Source of the DNA: a virus
Virus record (IMG/VR): IMGVR_UViG_3300025598_000029
Location: 1-64,000 of that record
Length of the DNA stretch: 64,000 nt
Reading direction: 5' to 3' (one strand)
Shown: positions 42,451-51,513 of the stretch, one piece after another
Layout: every line of letters starts with the position of its first letter
Position numbering within the stretch: position 1 is the stretch's first letter
Notes under the pieces: model-generated
The model's input: only the letters and a program-made list of their open reading frames with translations
Told to the model about the DNA's origin: nothing
Database searches by the model: none
Made by a program: the position numbers and the translations under genes

Positions 42451-43154
42451 TGATTTATTCACCTGATAATAACTTTTTATTGTTAAAAAATTATAAAGTT
42501 GGTGGGAGCTCATTAGAAATAGCGTTGACCAATATAGTTCCAGAAAATGCTACTTGCACAGAACTTAAACCTTCAGAGTATGGTCATATGCCAAGAAACC
42601 ATATATATGATAATATTGAACTAGAAAACCATGCTTCATATTATGATATATGTGATATATTCGGTGAAGAAAAAATAAATAATACAATTTCTGTTGTCTT
42701 TGTAAGACACCCATATGAGATTGTAGCTTCATGGTATTTTCATAAAATGAAAGAATATTGGGGAGAAAAAACCAATGATAATGCTGACCCATTTGAATAT
42801 GGTGGCGGTTATGACTGGGATGCGTTATCTCTAAAACAAAAAGATTATTTAAATAAAATGTTTTTCTATGGAAAAGAAACAGATTTTCGTTCTATTAATA
42901 GTACAAAATGGATATATGCACCAAATGGTGAAATACTAGTTGATCATGTTCTACGATATGAGAATGGAATAGAAAACGAAATAAATAAAATTTTACCAAT
43001 GGTTGGGCTGCCAAAGATTACAATACCTTACAAAGCAAAAAGCAAATACAAACCACAACATATTACCTATAAAAATATGTTTGGCAAACAAGAACTTGAA
43101 ACTATACAAAAAGAATGGTCTTGGGAATTTGAAATCTTTGGTTATGAGCCTTAA
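42450..43154 (+). CDS. Sulfotransferase-like protein
   Basis: A 234-residue protein with the PAPS-dependent sulfotransferase layout. The 5'-phosphosulfate loop is K13-N-Y-K-V-G-G-S-S-L-E, and the 3'-phosphate motif is FVRHPYEIVASWY, with R86 and S94 at the usual spacing. It resembles membrane-type carbohydrate sulfotransferases reduced to a soluble core. The donor would be PAPS, made by the APS-kinase-like gene at 45028 in the same cassette. The acceptor is unknown. Confidence 0.75.
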   Translation: MIYSPDNNFLLLKNYKVGGSSLEIALTNIVPENATCTELKPSEYGHMPRNHIYDNIELENHASYYDICDIFGEEKINNTISVVFVRHPYEIVASWYFHKMKEYWGEKTNDNADPFEYGGGYDWDALSLKQKDYLNKMFFYGKETDFRSINSTKWIYAPNGEILVDHVLRYENGIENEINKILPMVGLPKITIPYKAKSKYKPQHITYKNMFGKQELETIQKEWSWEFEIFGYEP

Positions 43155-43730
43155 ATGACACTAACTAAGGTTTGGAGCAAATACAATAATCCATTTAATT
43201 TTATTAACAAAGGCAACGTAGACGTTGGTAAAATTGCGGATTATTTGTTGAGCAAGAATGAAGATAAATACTTTGATGAACGGTTAAATATAATCCACCA
43301 TCAACATGGTAAAATTCTAATAGTGCAAGATTACCCCAGGAATTGGTTCTATCCGGCACCTTTCACGCCAGAATTTGAATGTAAAGATAAAGAACTTTGG
43401 GCATTAACTAAACCAATAATCGATAAATTAGAAAAAGACTGCGATGGTAAAGCAGCTAAAATATTTTATTTCTTATTGCCAGCTGGAACCAATATCTATA
43501 TTCATATGGATCTTGGACAATATTTTAGTGCTGTACATAGACATCAAATACCGATAATAACTAATCCTCAATGTGAAACATGGGTTGATGGCGAAACTAT
43601 AAACATGAAGCCAGGGGAAATCTGGGAGATAAATAATGTTAAACGCCATGCAGTTGATAACAATGGAACAACACCAAGGATTAATTTAGTTGTGGACATA
43701 ATGCCTATGTGGGCTATAGAATCAAAATAG
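43155..43730 (+). CDS. Aspartyl/asparaginyl beta-hydroxylase-type 2OG oxygenase
   Basis: A 191-residue protein with H117-x-D119 (YIHMDLGQ), then RHQIPIITNPQC (Arg binding 2-oxoglutarate), MKPGEIWEINNVKRHAVDN with H165, and RINLVVD at the end. This is the order of the Asp/Asn beta-hydroxylase family. Substrates are Asp/Asn in proteins or related amino-acid residues. It starts one base after the sulfotransferase stop, suggesting joint expression. Confidence 0.82.
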   Translation: MTLTKVWSKYNNPFNFINKGNVDVGKIADYLLSKNEDKYFDERLNIIHHQHGKILIVQDYPRNWFYPAPFTPEFECKDKELWALTKPIIDKLEKDCDGKAAKIFYFLLPAGTNIYIHMDLGQYFSAVHRHQIPIITNPQCETWVDGETINMKPGEIWEINNVKRHAVDNNGTTPRINLVVDIMPMWAIESK

Positions 43731-43740
43731 GAGACAAAAT

Positions 43741-44436
43741 ATGCTTAGAGAACAATTTGAATTGCCTTTAAATCAAAAAGCATATGATGACGGCTTTTAC
43801 GAGTTTCGTGGATTGCAAATAGCCATTGGTGAGGGTGTTTATGCAGAGGCTTATGGAATTGATGTGTTTTTTGAGAACATGTTACTTTTTGTAAAAGAAA
43901 AGATTAATTCATTAGAAGGCCTTACCATAATAGACATGTGTGCTGGATCAGGCATGCTCGGCATAGCAATGGCAATAGAATTCCCCAATTCAGTAATTTA
44001 TGGTGTAGAGAAATATGAAAAGCCATTTTTTTGGACTACAAAGAATGCAGATGGTTTTAAAGAGCAAATAAATAAAAGCAATTCTAAATTCATTCCAGTG
44101 ATGTGTAGTGCTCTTGATTCAATTGATAATCTTAAACATCTTCATGGTCAGGTCGATTTTATTCTTGCAGGTTATCCATGCATACCCATCCCAGATGACC
44201 TTTCAAAAGTGGATACTCTCCCTTACGATCTAACATCAGTAGCTGGTGGCGAAGACGGGTTAGATGTTATAAAAGAAATTTTAACCGCATCATCTATTCT
44301 TCTAAAAAAAGGTGGAATTTTAGTAACAACTACTCCAGTAAGAATGTTTAAACATGTAGAACCATTGCTTGATGACTCAGTGTGGAGCGAAACATTTGAA
44401 TCACCTCTTGAGTTCATGGTTACAGTTAAAAAATAA
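43741..44436 (+). CDS. PrmC/HemK-like methyltransferase lacking the NPPY motif
   Basis: A 231-residue protein with a class I SAM fold: DMCAGSGMLGIAMA (SAM loop), YGVEKYE, then FILAGYPCIPIPDD at the position of NPPY, followed by SVAGGEDGLDVIKEIL typical of PrmC. N5-glutamine methyltransferases need NPPY, so the activity here has probably shifted to another N or O acceptor. Good SD (AGGAGACAAAAT). The family assignment is by motif order only. Confidence 0.68.
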   Translation: MLREQFELPLNQKAYDDGFYEFRGLQIAIGEGVYAEAYGIDVFFENMLLFVKEKINSLEGLTIIDMCAGSGMLGIAMAIEFPNSVIYGVEKYEKPFFWTTKNADGFKEQINKSNSKFIPVMCSALDSIDNLKHLHGQVDFILAGYPCIPIPDDLSKVDTLPYDLTSVAGGEDGLDVIKEILTASSILLKKGGILVTTTPVRMFKHVEPLLDDSVWSETFESPLEFMVTVKK

Positions 44437-44446
44437 AAGGTAAATC

Positions 44447-45028
44447 ATGGATGAAATAAAAAGAGAAATATTAGCACCAGGCATCATAAGCTATAGCAAT
44501 GTAGGAGCAAATATTTCTAATATGGTTCCTGAATGGGAAGAGCATGTTAAAAATGGTTCTTTAAATTGGGCTCCACATTCTTATGTTGGAGAAAACATAA
44601 ATGTTCCAGAAGTTAGAAAAGTAAAGCTTATGGGTATTTCCAATGATGGTATAAACGAAATAATAGATAGTATAAGAGAACATTTTGATAATGCTTATAA
44701 AGCATACGTAGACGATTATTGTGAAAGGTATCGTACCAATACTATTGGATCTGATGCATACCAAATTCTAAAGTATGAAATAGGTCATCATTATAAAGCA
44801 CATACTGATTGGGATCGTGGTGAGTGGTTTGAAAAAAGAACTTTTTCTTTAACACATTATCTTAACGATGATTACGAGGGTGGAGAAATTAATTATGTTG
44901 AATTTGGTTTAAAAATTAAACCAAAGAAGGGGCAATTGATTATTTTCCCTGCACACTTCCCTTATGCACACCAAGTAGAACCAGTTATCAGTGGAGTGCG
45001 CTGGGCAATAACAAAATTCTACCACTAA
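44447..45028 (+). CDS. 2OG-Fe(II) oxygenase (prolyl-hydroxylase type)
   Basis: A 193-residue protein with KAHTDWDRG giving H119-x-D121, LNDDYEGGEINYVEFG, PKKGQLIIFPAHFPYAHQVEPV with H175, and GVRWAITKF with R185. This is a complete facial triad plus 2OG-binding Arg in a typical P4H-type domain. It is the third 2OG oxygenase in the window. The stop overlaps the APS-kinase-like ATG, so the two are probably translationally coupled. Confidence 0.85.
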   Translation: MDEIKREILAPGIISYSNVGANISNMVPEWEEHVKNGSLNWAPHSYVGENINVPEVRKVKLMGISNDGINEIIDSIREHFDNAYKAYVDDYCERYRTNTIGSDAYQILKYEIGHHYKAHTDWDRGEWFEKRTFSLTHYLNDDYEGGEINYVEFGLKIKPKKGQLIIFPAHFPYAHQVEPVISGVRWAITKFYH

Positions 45029-45447
45029 TGATTATCCAGATTATTGGGCTTCCTGGATCAGGTAAGACCGCCCTAGCAAATGGTTTAAAAGAAAAAATAC
45101 CTGTAATTCATTTAAATGCTGATGAGGTTAGGGCAACAATCAATTCAGATCTTGGGTTCTCAAACGATGACAGGGTTGAACAAGCACGCAGGCTTGGTGA
45201 GATGGCAAGACTTTTAGAACGCCAAGGTCATAACATAATTGTGGATTTTGTTTGCCCTACGGAAGAGGCAAGAGAGGCTTTTGGCAAACCAGACATTCTT
45301 ATCTGGATGGACCGTATCAAAAAAAGCCGTTTTGAGGACACCAATACCCTTTGGCAAGACCCAATAAATTACGTTGATTTTATAATCAAAAATGGCTTAA
45401 CCGTTGAACAAGAAGTAGATTGCATCATTAGTAAATACGGCCTTTAG
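45028..45447 (+). CDS. APS kinase-like P-loop protein
   Basis: A 139-residue protein with G7-L-P-G-S-G-K13-T14 (Walker A). HLNADEVRATINSDLGFSNDDRVEQARRLG reads like the APS-kinase core (LDGD-x-VR-x-L-DLGFS-x-DR-EN-x-R-R; here cut into a single 20-residue window DEVRATINSDLGFSNDDRVE), followed by GHNIIVDFVCPT. Shorter than the usual 170-200 residues and with NAD in place of DGD. APS kinase makes PAPS from APS and ATP, the donor for the sulfotransferase 2 kb upstream. Confidence 0.72.
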   Translation: MIIQIIGLPGSGKTALANGLKEKIPVIHLNADEVRATINSDLGFSNDDRVEQARRLGEMARLLERQGHNIIVDFVCPTEEAREAFGKPDILIWMDRIKKSRFEDTNTLWQDPINYVDFIIKNGLTVEQEVDCIISKYGL

Positions 45448-45555
45448 ATCCTTACAATGTAAGACCCTCTATAACTCAACAGAGTATATAGTAATCCCTT
45501 TCTAGCTTGCTCTTCCCCAAGAATCTAACCATCAAAGATTGCGTAATATAGCATA
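45448..45555 (+). other. Gap of 108 bases with weak hairpins
   Basis: Between the APS-kinase-like gene and the repeat protein. A 5-bp CTTAC/GTAAG hairpin with a 3-base loop lies at 45451-45463, and a CTCT/AGAG pairing may follow. No convincing promoter, tRNA or reading frame. The position suits a boundary between the enzyme cassette and the next virion genes. Confidence 0.35.
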
Positions 45556-47775
45556 ATGGCCAATAAAAAACCCAAGAATAATATTACTAGAGGGTACCGT
45601 TCAACCAATAATAAGGTCATTGAAGGTTGGACTGGTGGTGAGGGTGGACCACACCCGCCAGAATATAGTAGTAATTATAAGACTATTCTATTTAGTTATT
45701 TTGCCACGAACAAAAATGGTAAAGTACCAGAAGGTTGGAGAGGTGGTCAAGGTCCACATGTCCCACCACCTTATGTAGGACCTAAGAGTAGCTTTACTAG
45801 AGCATTCTATTCACCCAATACTGAAGCGTATGAGCTTGGTTGGAGAGGTGGCTATGGATTCCAAAAACACCTTGATTACTTTAAGAATGCCATCGCTTTG
45901 GCCACAATATTGGTTAATAACCAGTCAAAAATCGGTAGAATTAAACAAGCTTCATCTACGTCTACAAATTTAGCAAAAACCTCAAAAAGTTATATCCAAT
46001 TAAGATTTGCCATTGCTCTACAAACCTCAGCAATTGTTACTAGATACATTAAGTCAAAACTTAAATCTGCAATAGTTAATTATGTTGGTGTTATAAAGAA
46101 TAGCAAGCGTTTTACAGGTATTCGTCGTGCTACCGCTAATAGCATTGGTTACGCAAAAGTTACTAAAATCACAAGACATTTTAGAGTTTCTATAGTTAAT
46201 CTTGTAAACTTTGCATTCGAAGGCCGCATCGATCGATTCTTTAGAAAAGCGATTGCTGCCTATACACAATCAGTAATTATTGTCAAACGATCTAGATTCA
46301 CCCGTACTGCTAAGGCATTGCAAACCTATTTAGCAACTAGTTTAAAGCCATTTGATCAATATTACAGAAGTGCGATCGCTACTTCAACCAGACTAGTAAA
46401 TTCTAGTAAAACTTTTAATAGGTTTAGAAAAAGCACTATAACAAGTATAAACATAGCAAATAGCTATAAAACAATCAAACGTATAAAACAAGCATTAGCT
46501 GAATCCACGTTCTTGGTTCGTAATATAAAATCCTACAATAATTTTAAAAGAGCGTTTGCCACCAGAGTTTCGCTTATTACATCTAAAAATTCTAACATTA
46601 GAAGCAAATTAGTTACCGTTACTAGGGTATCTCTTGTAAAGAGTAGCAGGACATATAATGCCAGAGTCCGTGCTATAGCTATCAATATTGTCAAAACTAT
46701 TAAAATTGGTAGGTTTATAAGAACCGGTTCAGCTAATGCTATCAACATAGCAAATTCTTATAGAATTAATGTTCTTTTTAAAAAAGCCATTTCTATGGTT
46801 ATCAACATAGCACGAGATGGAAAGATCGATCGATTCTACCGTTATGCCATAGCTAGAACAACCAATTTGGTTACCACTACTAAACAATCTAGATTTATTA
46901 GAGTAGCTAAATCAACCCAAGTAGGCATTACCATTGCAACAAGAATTGTCGTAGCTAGACGCCTCGCAACAGCTAACCGTGCAATGCTCGTTAAAGTCAG
47001 CAAAAACTATGGCAAGAACATAAAAGTTATATTCACAGGGTTAACCAAAAATAACAAATTATTTAGATTCACAAGAAGAGCAACGGCAGCAGTCATTAAT
47101 CTTGCTACTACCAGGAAATTTTCTAGGTTCATTAGAGTTGCTAAAGTAACTGCAACTAATATTGCATTCGATGGAAAAATTGATCAATTCTATCGTTATG
47201 CGATTGCTAGAACTACAGGGCTTATTAAAACCACTAAATTATCTAGGTTCAATAGGAATGCCAACGCTAATAGAATAAACCTTGCTAGAACCAATAAACG
47301 CCGTGCTACCTATATCAAGACTCTATCCACTAATTTGAGTTTTAATATCAAATCCCATGCATACCGTAAAATTGCCAAGAATATTGTTATATTCATTGGT
47401 AAAGTTGTAAGTGGTGGAAAAGTTACACATAAGAATGCTTCAGTATTGCAGAGCGTATCAGCTACTGTAACCAAGGCAAACAACCGTAAAAAATACGCCA
47501 CTGCCACGGTTAGCTATGAAATTGGTACTACCAAGGGTAGAACTTATCTTAGAAGAGCAATTGCCACAACAGTCGGATTGGTTCGCTATGGACTCAGCCT
47601 AGTAATGAATGTAAGATCTATAGAATCTGCCAAGGTTGAGCCAGTCAACGAGGTCAATTTCTATGTTACACCTAACAACCCAGACGTTGTTGGGGAGTAC
47701 ACATCTGAAAATGACCAGCCTGGTGACTATTCAGAGCCTGTGAATAACCTTGGTGAAGATGTAGTACCTACTTAA
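45556..47775 (+). CDS. Basic protein built of 20-residue repeats
   Basis: A 739-residue, very basic protein. Residues 10-100 have three GW-(T/R)-GG elements (GWTGGEGGPH, GWRGGQGPH, GWRGGYGF). From about 105 to 680 a degenerate 20-residue unit, roughly x-R-F-x-R-x-A-x-A-x-x-x-x-L-V-x-x-x-K-x, repeats some 28 times; KTFNRFRKSTITSINIANSY, KTIKRIKQALAESTFLVRNI and KSYNNFKRAFATRVSLITSK are three neighbouring copies. The rest is an acidic C-terminal tail. A beta-solenoid or extended rod is likely. No family recognised; probably virion, near fibre genes. Confidence 0.68.
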   Translation: MANKKPKNNITRGYRSTNNKVIEGWTGGEGGPHPPEYSSNYKTILFSYFATNKNGKVPEGWRGGQGPHVPPPYVGPKSSFTRAFYSPNTEAYELGWRGGYGFQKHLDYFKNAIALATILVNNQSKIGRIKQASSTSTNLAKTSKSYIQLRFAIALQTSAIVTRYIKSKLKSAIVNYVGVIKNSKRFTGIRRATANSIGYAKVTKITRHFRVSIVNLVNFAFEGRIDRFFRKAIAAYTQSVIIVKRSRFTRTAKALQTYLATSLKPFDQYYRSAIATSTRLVNSSKTFNRFRKSTITSINIANSYKTIKRIKQALAESTFLVRNIKSYNNFKRAFATRVSLITSKNSNIRSKLVTVTRVSLVKSSRTYNARVRAIAINIVKTIKIGRFIRTGSANAINIANSYRINVLFKKAISMVINIARDGKIDRFYRYAIARTTNLVTTTKQSRFIRVAKSTQVGITIATRIVVARRLATANRAMLVKVSKNYGKNIKVIFTGLTKNNKLFRFTRRATAAVINLATTRKFSRFIRVAKVTATNIAFDGKIDQFYRYAIARTTGLIKTTKLSRFNRNANANRINLARTNKRRATYIKTLSTNLSFNIKSHAYRKIAKNIVIFIGKVVSGGKVTHKNASVLQSVSATVTKANNRKKYATATVSYEIGTTKGRTYLRRAIATTVGLVRYGLSLVMNVRSIESAKVEPVNEVNFYVTPNNPDVVGEYTSENDQPGDYSEPVNNLGEDVVPT

Positions 47776-47809
47776 AAACACCATAGATTATAGGATAATT
47801 GAGGAAAAT

Positions 47810-47989
47810 ATGTTAACTTTTGCAGTTCTTGATGCTAATAACATAGTGGAGAACATCATAGTAGCCGATTCCCTTGAGACAGCAGAATCTGTTACTAGAA
47901 CAACTTGTATCCAATATGACGAAACAAACCCAGCATATATTGGCTGGCAATATAACGGAACTACTTTTGTAGATCCAAATGCACAATAA
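47810..47989 (+). CDS. Small protein, possibly tail-fibre accessory
   Basis: A 59-residue protein from ATG 47810 (GAGGAAAAT upstream), starting MLTFAVLDANNIVENIIVAD and ending FVDPNAQ. Its pattern (short strand, turn, strand, W-Q-Y-N-G-x-x-F) resembles small conserved tail-region proteins of phages. SD is good. Function unknown. Confidence 0.5.
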   Translation: MLTFAVLDANNIVENIIVADSLETAESVTRTTCIQYDETNPAYIGWQYNGTTFVDPNAQ

Positions 47990-48003
47990 GATAAGGAAAA
48001 ATA

Positions 48004-48495
48004 ATGACTGACGTAAGACAAACAATTGTTGACTGGGCTAAGTGGTGCGCTGCTAATCACGACAAATTCACATACTCAGAAGGACCACAACGCATGTCCA
48101 GCATTGGACACCCAGGCAAACTGCCAGTTATCGCTGACTGCTCAGCCTTTGTGACATTGATGTACAACTGGGCTGGCGCTCCTGACCCAAATGCTCAGAG
48201 CTACAACCACACCGGCTACACCGGCACACTGCTTTCACATGGGACTAAGATTGCCCTCAAGGATGTTCTGCCAGGCGATGTAATTGTCTATGGCCCAGGA
48301 ACCGGTTGGCACACAGCACTTGTAGTTGACGTTACCGGCGCTAACGCAAAGAACCCCCTCACGGTGTCCCATGGACAGGCCGGAGATCCGAGTTATTGCC
48401 ACGTCAATCAAGATGGTCGTTTGCCACAAACCTACCTACGCTTCAACACTTCTGCAATTAACGCTCAGTCAATCCACACACCACCTGCAAAGTAG
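48004..48495 (+). CDS. NlpC/P60-type peptidase, endolysin candidate
   Basis: A 163-residue protein with VIADCSAFVTLMYNW (C46 nucleophile), LPGDVIVYGPGTGWHTALVVD (H103) and VSHGQAGDPS (H123), a complete Cys-His-His arrangement of NlpC/P60 peptidases that cut peptidoglycan stem peptides. There is no signal peptide or cell-wall-binding domain, so it would rely on a holin. Its coding sequence is visibly richer in C and G than its neighbours, which suggests a recent arrival or high expression. Other roles, such as a virion-associated hydrolase, remain possible. Confidence 0.75.
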   Translation: MTDVRQTIVDWAKWCAANHDKFTYSEGPQRMSSIGHPGKLPVIADCSAFVTLMYNWAGAPDPNAQSYNHTGYTGTLLSHGTKIALKDVLPGDVIVYGPGTGWHTALVVDVTGANAKNPLTVSHGQAGDPSYCHVNQDGRLPQTYLRFNTSAINAQSIHTPPAK

Positions 48496-48500
48496 GATAA

Positions 48501-49247
48501 ATGGCACGTTATCGTCAAGACTTTGTTTATGGTGTGGCATCGGGTGTTCTTGCTAGTTCTGCACAAACTACTATTACCGGTACCAACTGGCCAACCACTA
48601 TCCCAAGTGGTTCATACATGCCTATTGTGCTTAACCCAGGTTACTATGGTGCTAGTGGTTCACCAGAAATTGTTTATATAACATCTGCTACAAGCACTGT
48701 TGCTACGGTAGTTAGAAACCAAGAAGGCACATCACCTACTAGCACGCCTAGCGGTGGAGTAACTCCATGGATTGCTGGACCACTTATTACTGATTTTGGT
48801 GTTGTTAACCAAATCGCCAATGGTGATTTCCCATCGCCGACTGCAAGTGGACAATTCTTTGTTTCAAGCGCATCAGGAAGCAATTCACCTTATTGGTCAA
48901 ACGTTATCCCTGCTGGTGTAATTCAATATGTATATGATAGTAATGGTGGATCAGCTACATACATTGCAAACACCACAGACATTAATAACATTGTACAAAT
49001 TAGTGGTAACTGCGTAATTCAATTACCTTCTGGTGGTATTACTTATGGTCAACAGATCACGTTCATTCAACTTACTAGTGGCACCGTAACAGCATTCTCC
49101 GGTGGTGCAACCCTTATTTCTACGGGTGCTTTGAACGGTGGCGCCAACCCACAACTTAGAGCACAATATAGTGCTGCTACTGCTATCTACTTGGGTACCA
49201 CAATGAGTGCAAGCCCAACATGGATCATCACTGGAGACGTAATCTAA
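48501..49247 (+). CDS. Beta-rich tail/fibre protein
   Basis: A 248-residue protein starting MARYRQDFVYGVASGVLASS. The first 80 residues have GSYMPIVLNPGYYGASGSPEIVYIT, a fold seen in tail-tip or fibre base proteins. The remainder is Ser/Gly/Thr-rich beta with repeats of short strands. It precedes another adhesin-type protein by two bases. No catalytic motif. Confidence 0.62.
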   Translation: MARYRQDFVYGVASGVLASSAQTTITGTNWPTTIPSGSYMPIVLNPGYYGASGSPEIVYITSATSTVATVVRNQEGTSPTSTPSGGVTPWIAGPLITDFGVVNQIANGDFPSPTASGQFFVSSASGSNSPYWSNVIPAGVIQYVYDSNGGSATYIANTTDINNIVQISGNCVIQLPSGGITYGQQITFIQLTSGTVTAFSGGATLISTGALNGGANPQLRAQYSAATAIYLGTTMSASPTWIITGDVI

Positions 49248-49249
49248 CA

Positions 49250-51505
49250 ATGCCTATCATCTTCGGTGTTATTGCTTCGGAGGAGTCTGGCCACTTACAG
49301 CCACAACCTCCATTTATCGATACCACCTCAGGTGCCGTAGTTATTTCAGGCGGAACAACTTCTGGTAGTAGTTCCACAGTCCAAGTCTATTTTACACCAA
49401 ACCCTTATGGTCAAAGAGCAACTAATTATGCTATTACTGCTTTTAGTGGATCACCAATCGTTGCAGTTACCGGTACGACTGTTACCGGCACTACAAGCCC
49501 AATAACAATTACTTACCCATTTGCTCCTAATGGCCTTTATGAATTTAAAGGTTATGCACTTAATGCCAAAGGTGCTAGTTCTTATGGCAATCAGAGTAAT
49601 CAAGTAGAACCTTTTGTTGCTACAGCTACGCCGTCTGGTTTATCTGTAAACACTTTATCTACATCTGGAGTACAATTCACATTCCTACCAGTATCTGGTT
49701 CTACAAGTTATTTGCTTTCTGCATATGGTTCGTACACAGACCCTAATACACAAATAACAACTACCGATAGTGCTTCATTCACTCTTTCAGGGTCAGCAAT
49801 GACATATCCAACGGTTACTGGTATTCTTAACCATGGTTATTTTGTAGGTATGACCTACGAATTTTATGTCCAATCACAAAACTTCGCTGGTACAAGTGCT
49901 AGTGGAGCAAACATACCTTTAACACCAAACCCATTTGGCTCACCAAAGGTGCCAGTATTTACTGCTACATTATCTGGATCTGTTAATGCTGGTATCAACA
50001 TTGTTGTAACACCAGACACCAATACATTAGACAATTTGCCTACGGGTTACAATTATGCTGATAGCACTGGTGGTTTTAACAATAGCGTAAGTTATTCTGG
50101 AACAACATGGACATTGATCAATTCATCTAATCCAATTCTTCCAGTTAGTACAGTCAACGTTACTGCTAAAGCAAGATCACCATACCCAGATACTCCAGGT
50201 ACCCCAGTGGTGTTTAAATTCCCACCACAGGCTTCTCCATCCGTTATTTCAACAGTTACCGCATCTGGATCTGGATTTAATTCTTCAACTGCCAATGCAA
50301 CAATTACAGTTAACTGGACACAACCAACTTTTAATACGCAATACAGTCAACCAACTAACTATAACGTAGTTCTTTCTGGTACAAATGGTGATGTTTATTC
50401 TGGTACAACTTCTTATGGCCTTAATAGCCTTGCTTTTAATAATAACTATTATGTAAATACAAATTTCACTGCTACTGTTGTAGCTACTAACTCTGGTGGT
50501 AAAAGTCCTGTTGCAACTGCAGGCAGTGCTGTTCAACCTTACATAGTTGCTGTTCCAGGCGCTGTAACTGGAGTGACAGGCGGAGCAGCTGGAACCGCAG
50601 AGTTCGATTACCAATGGACTCCTCCAACCAGTGGTGGTCCATATTCAAATATACTTCTATACACTTCACCAGCAACTACTACTCAAACAGTACCTTCTGG
50701 TACAAGCCAAGCTTACTTTACTTATAATTTTGCACAAGGAACATCCTACACATTCTATGCTGCTCCATATAATGGAGCTGGTTACTCAGCACCAGTATCT
50801 TCAGTGACTGCAACACCTTATCCAGGCTTTGTACCAATAACAGTTTACACTATTGGAGCTGGTGGTGGAGGTGGATGGTACACCGGAGGTGCTGCAGGAA
50901 ACTTAGTTAATGGTGGATCAGCACAAGCAACAAAAGGACAAACTATATCATGCGTTATAGGAGCAGGTGGTAGTGCAACTGCTGTTTCAACTGCTACTGC
51001 TGGAACCGGTGGTAATAGTGGTGCAACTGATTACGGAGTTACTGTATCCGTAATTGGCTTCGGTGGTAACGGTGGAGGACCTGGAACCACTAGCAATAGA
51101 GGAACTGGTGGTAGTAACAACTCATGGTCTGGTGGAACAGGTGTTGCTGGTGCTGGTGGTGGTGGTGCAGGATCTAATGGCAATGGTAGCGCAGGAGCTG
51201 GTACCACTGGTGGTAATGGTGGACCATCTACCCCTATTGGACCATTTGGAACTATGGGACCATATAACGTCGGTGGTGGTGGTGGTGGTCGAGGTACAGT
51301 TACTCAAGGTAATACTCCATCACAATATCTACCAGGAACTGGTGGTTTCTCAGAAAACGTTGGACAATCTGGTTATGTAGCCATACGATGGGCAATTGCT
51401 GATTACCCAGGCACTCCAACCATCGTAGGAAGCCACGCACAGTCTACTGATGGAGTATACAACTATGCAGAATGGACCAGCACTGGTTCAATTACTTTTA
51501 ACTAA
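49250..51505 (+). CDS. Adhesin-like protein with FN3-type domains and glycine-rich tip
   Basis: A 751-residue protein from ATG 49250. Residues about 20-530 are four to six FN3-like modules (YAITAFSGSPIVAVTGTTV, TSGVQFTFLPVSGSTSYLLS and YEFYVQSQNFAGTS are strand signatures). Residues 537-700 are Gly-rich (runs of GGGGG with Asn/Ser) as in tip adhesins of T4-like and Salmonella phages, and SGYVAIRWAIADY closes it. Probably a receptor-binding tip. FN3 modules are common in phage fibres. Confidence 0.75.
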   Translation: MPIIFGVIASEESGHLQPQPPFIDTTSGAVVISGGTTSGSSSTVQVYFTPNPYGQRATNYAITAFSGSPIVAVTGTTVTGTTSPITITYPFAPNGLYEFKGYALNAKGASSYGNQSNQVEPFVATATPSGLSVNTLSTSGVQFTFLPVSGSTSYLLSAYGSYTDPNTQITTTDSASFTLSGSAMTYPTVTGILNHGYFVGMTYEFYVQSQNFAGTSASGANIPLTPNPFGSPKVPVFTATLSGSVNAGINIVVTPDTNTLDNLPTGYNYADSTGGFNNSVSYSGTTWTLINSSNPILPVSTVNVTAKARSPYPDTPGTPVVFKFPPQASPSVISTVTASGSGFNSSTANATITVNWTQPTFNTQYSQPTNYNVVLSGTNGDVYSGTTSYGLNSLAFNNNYYVNTNFTATVVATNSGGKSPVATAGSAVQPYIVAVPGAVTGVTGGAAGTAEFDYQWTPPTSGGPYSNILLYTSPATTTQTVPSGTSQAYFTYNFAQGTSYTFYAAPYNGAGYSAPVSSVTATPYPGFVPITVYTIGAGGGGGWYTGGAAGNLVNGGSAQATKGQTISCVIGAGGSATAVSTATAGTGGNSGATDYGVTVSVIGFGGNGGGPGTTSNRGTGGSNNSWSGGTGVAGAGGGGAGSNGNGSAGAGTTGGNGGPSTPIGPFGTMGPYNVGGGGGGRGTVTQGNTPSQYLPGTGGFSENVGQSGYVAIRWAIADYPGTPTIVGSHAQSTDGVYNYAEWTSTGSITFN

Positions 51506-51513
51506 GGAAAAAT

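Noticed and set aside
45448-45555. Promoter or attachment site in the 108-base gap
   Set aside because: No paired -35/-10 boxes, no integrase and no repeated core elsewhere; only weak hairpins.
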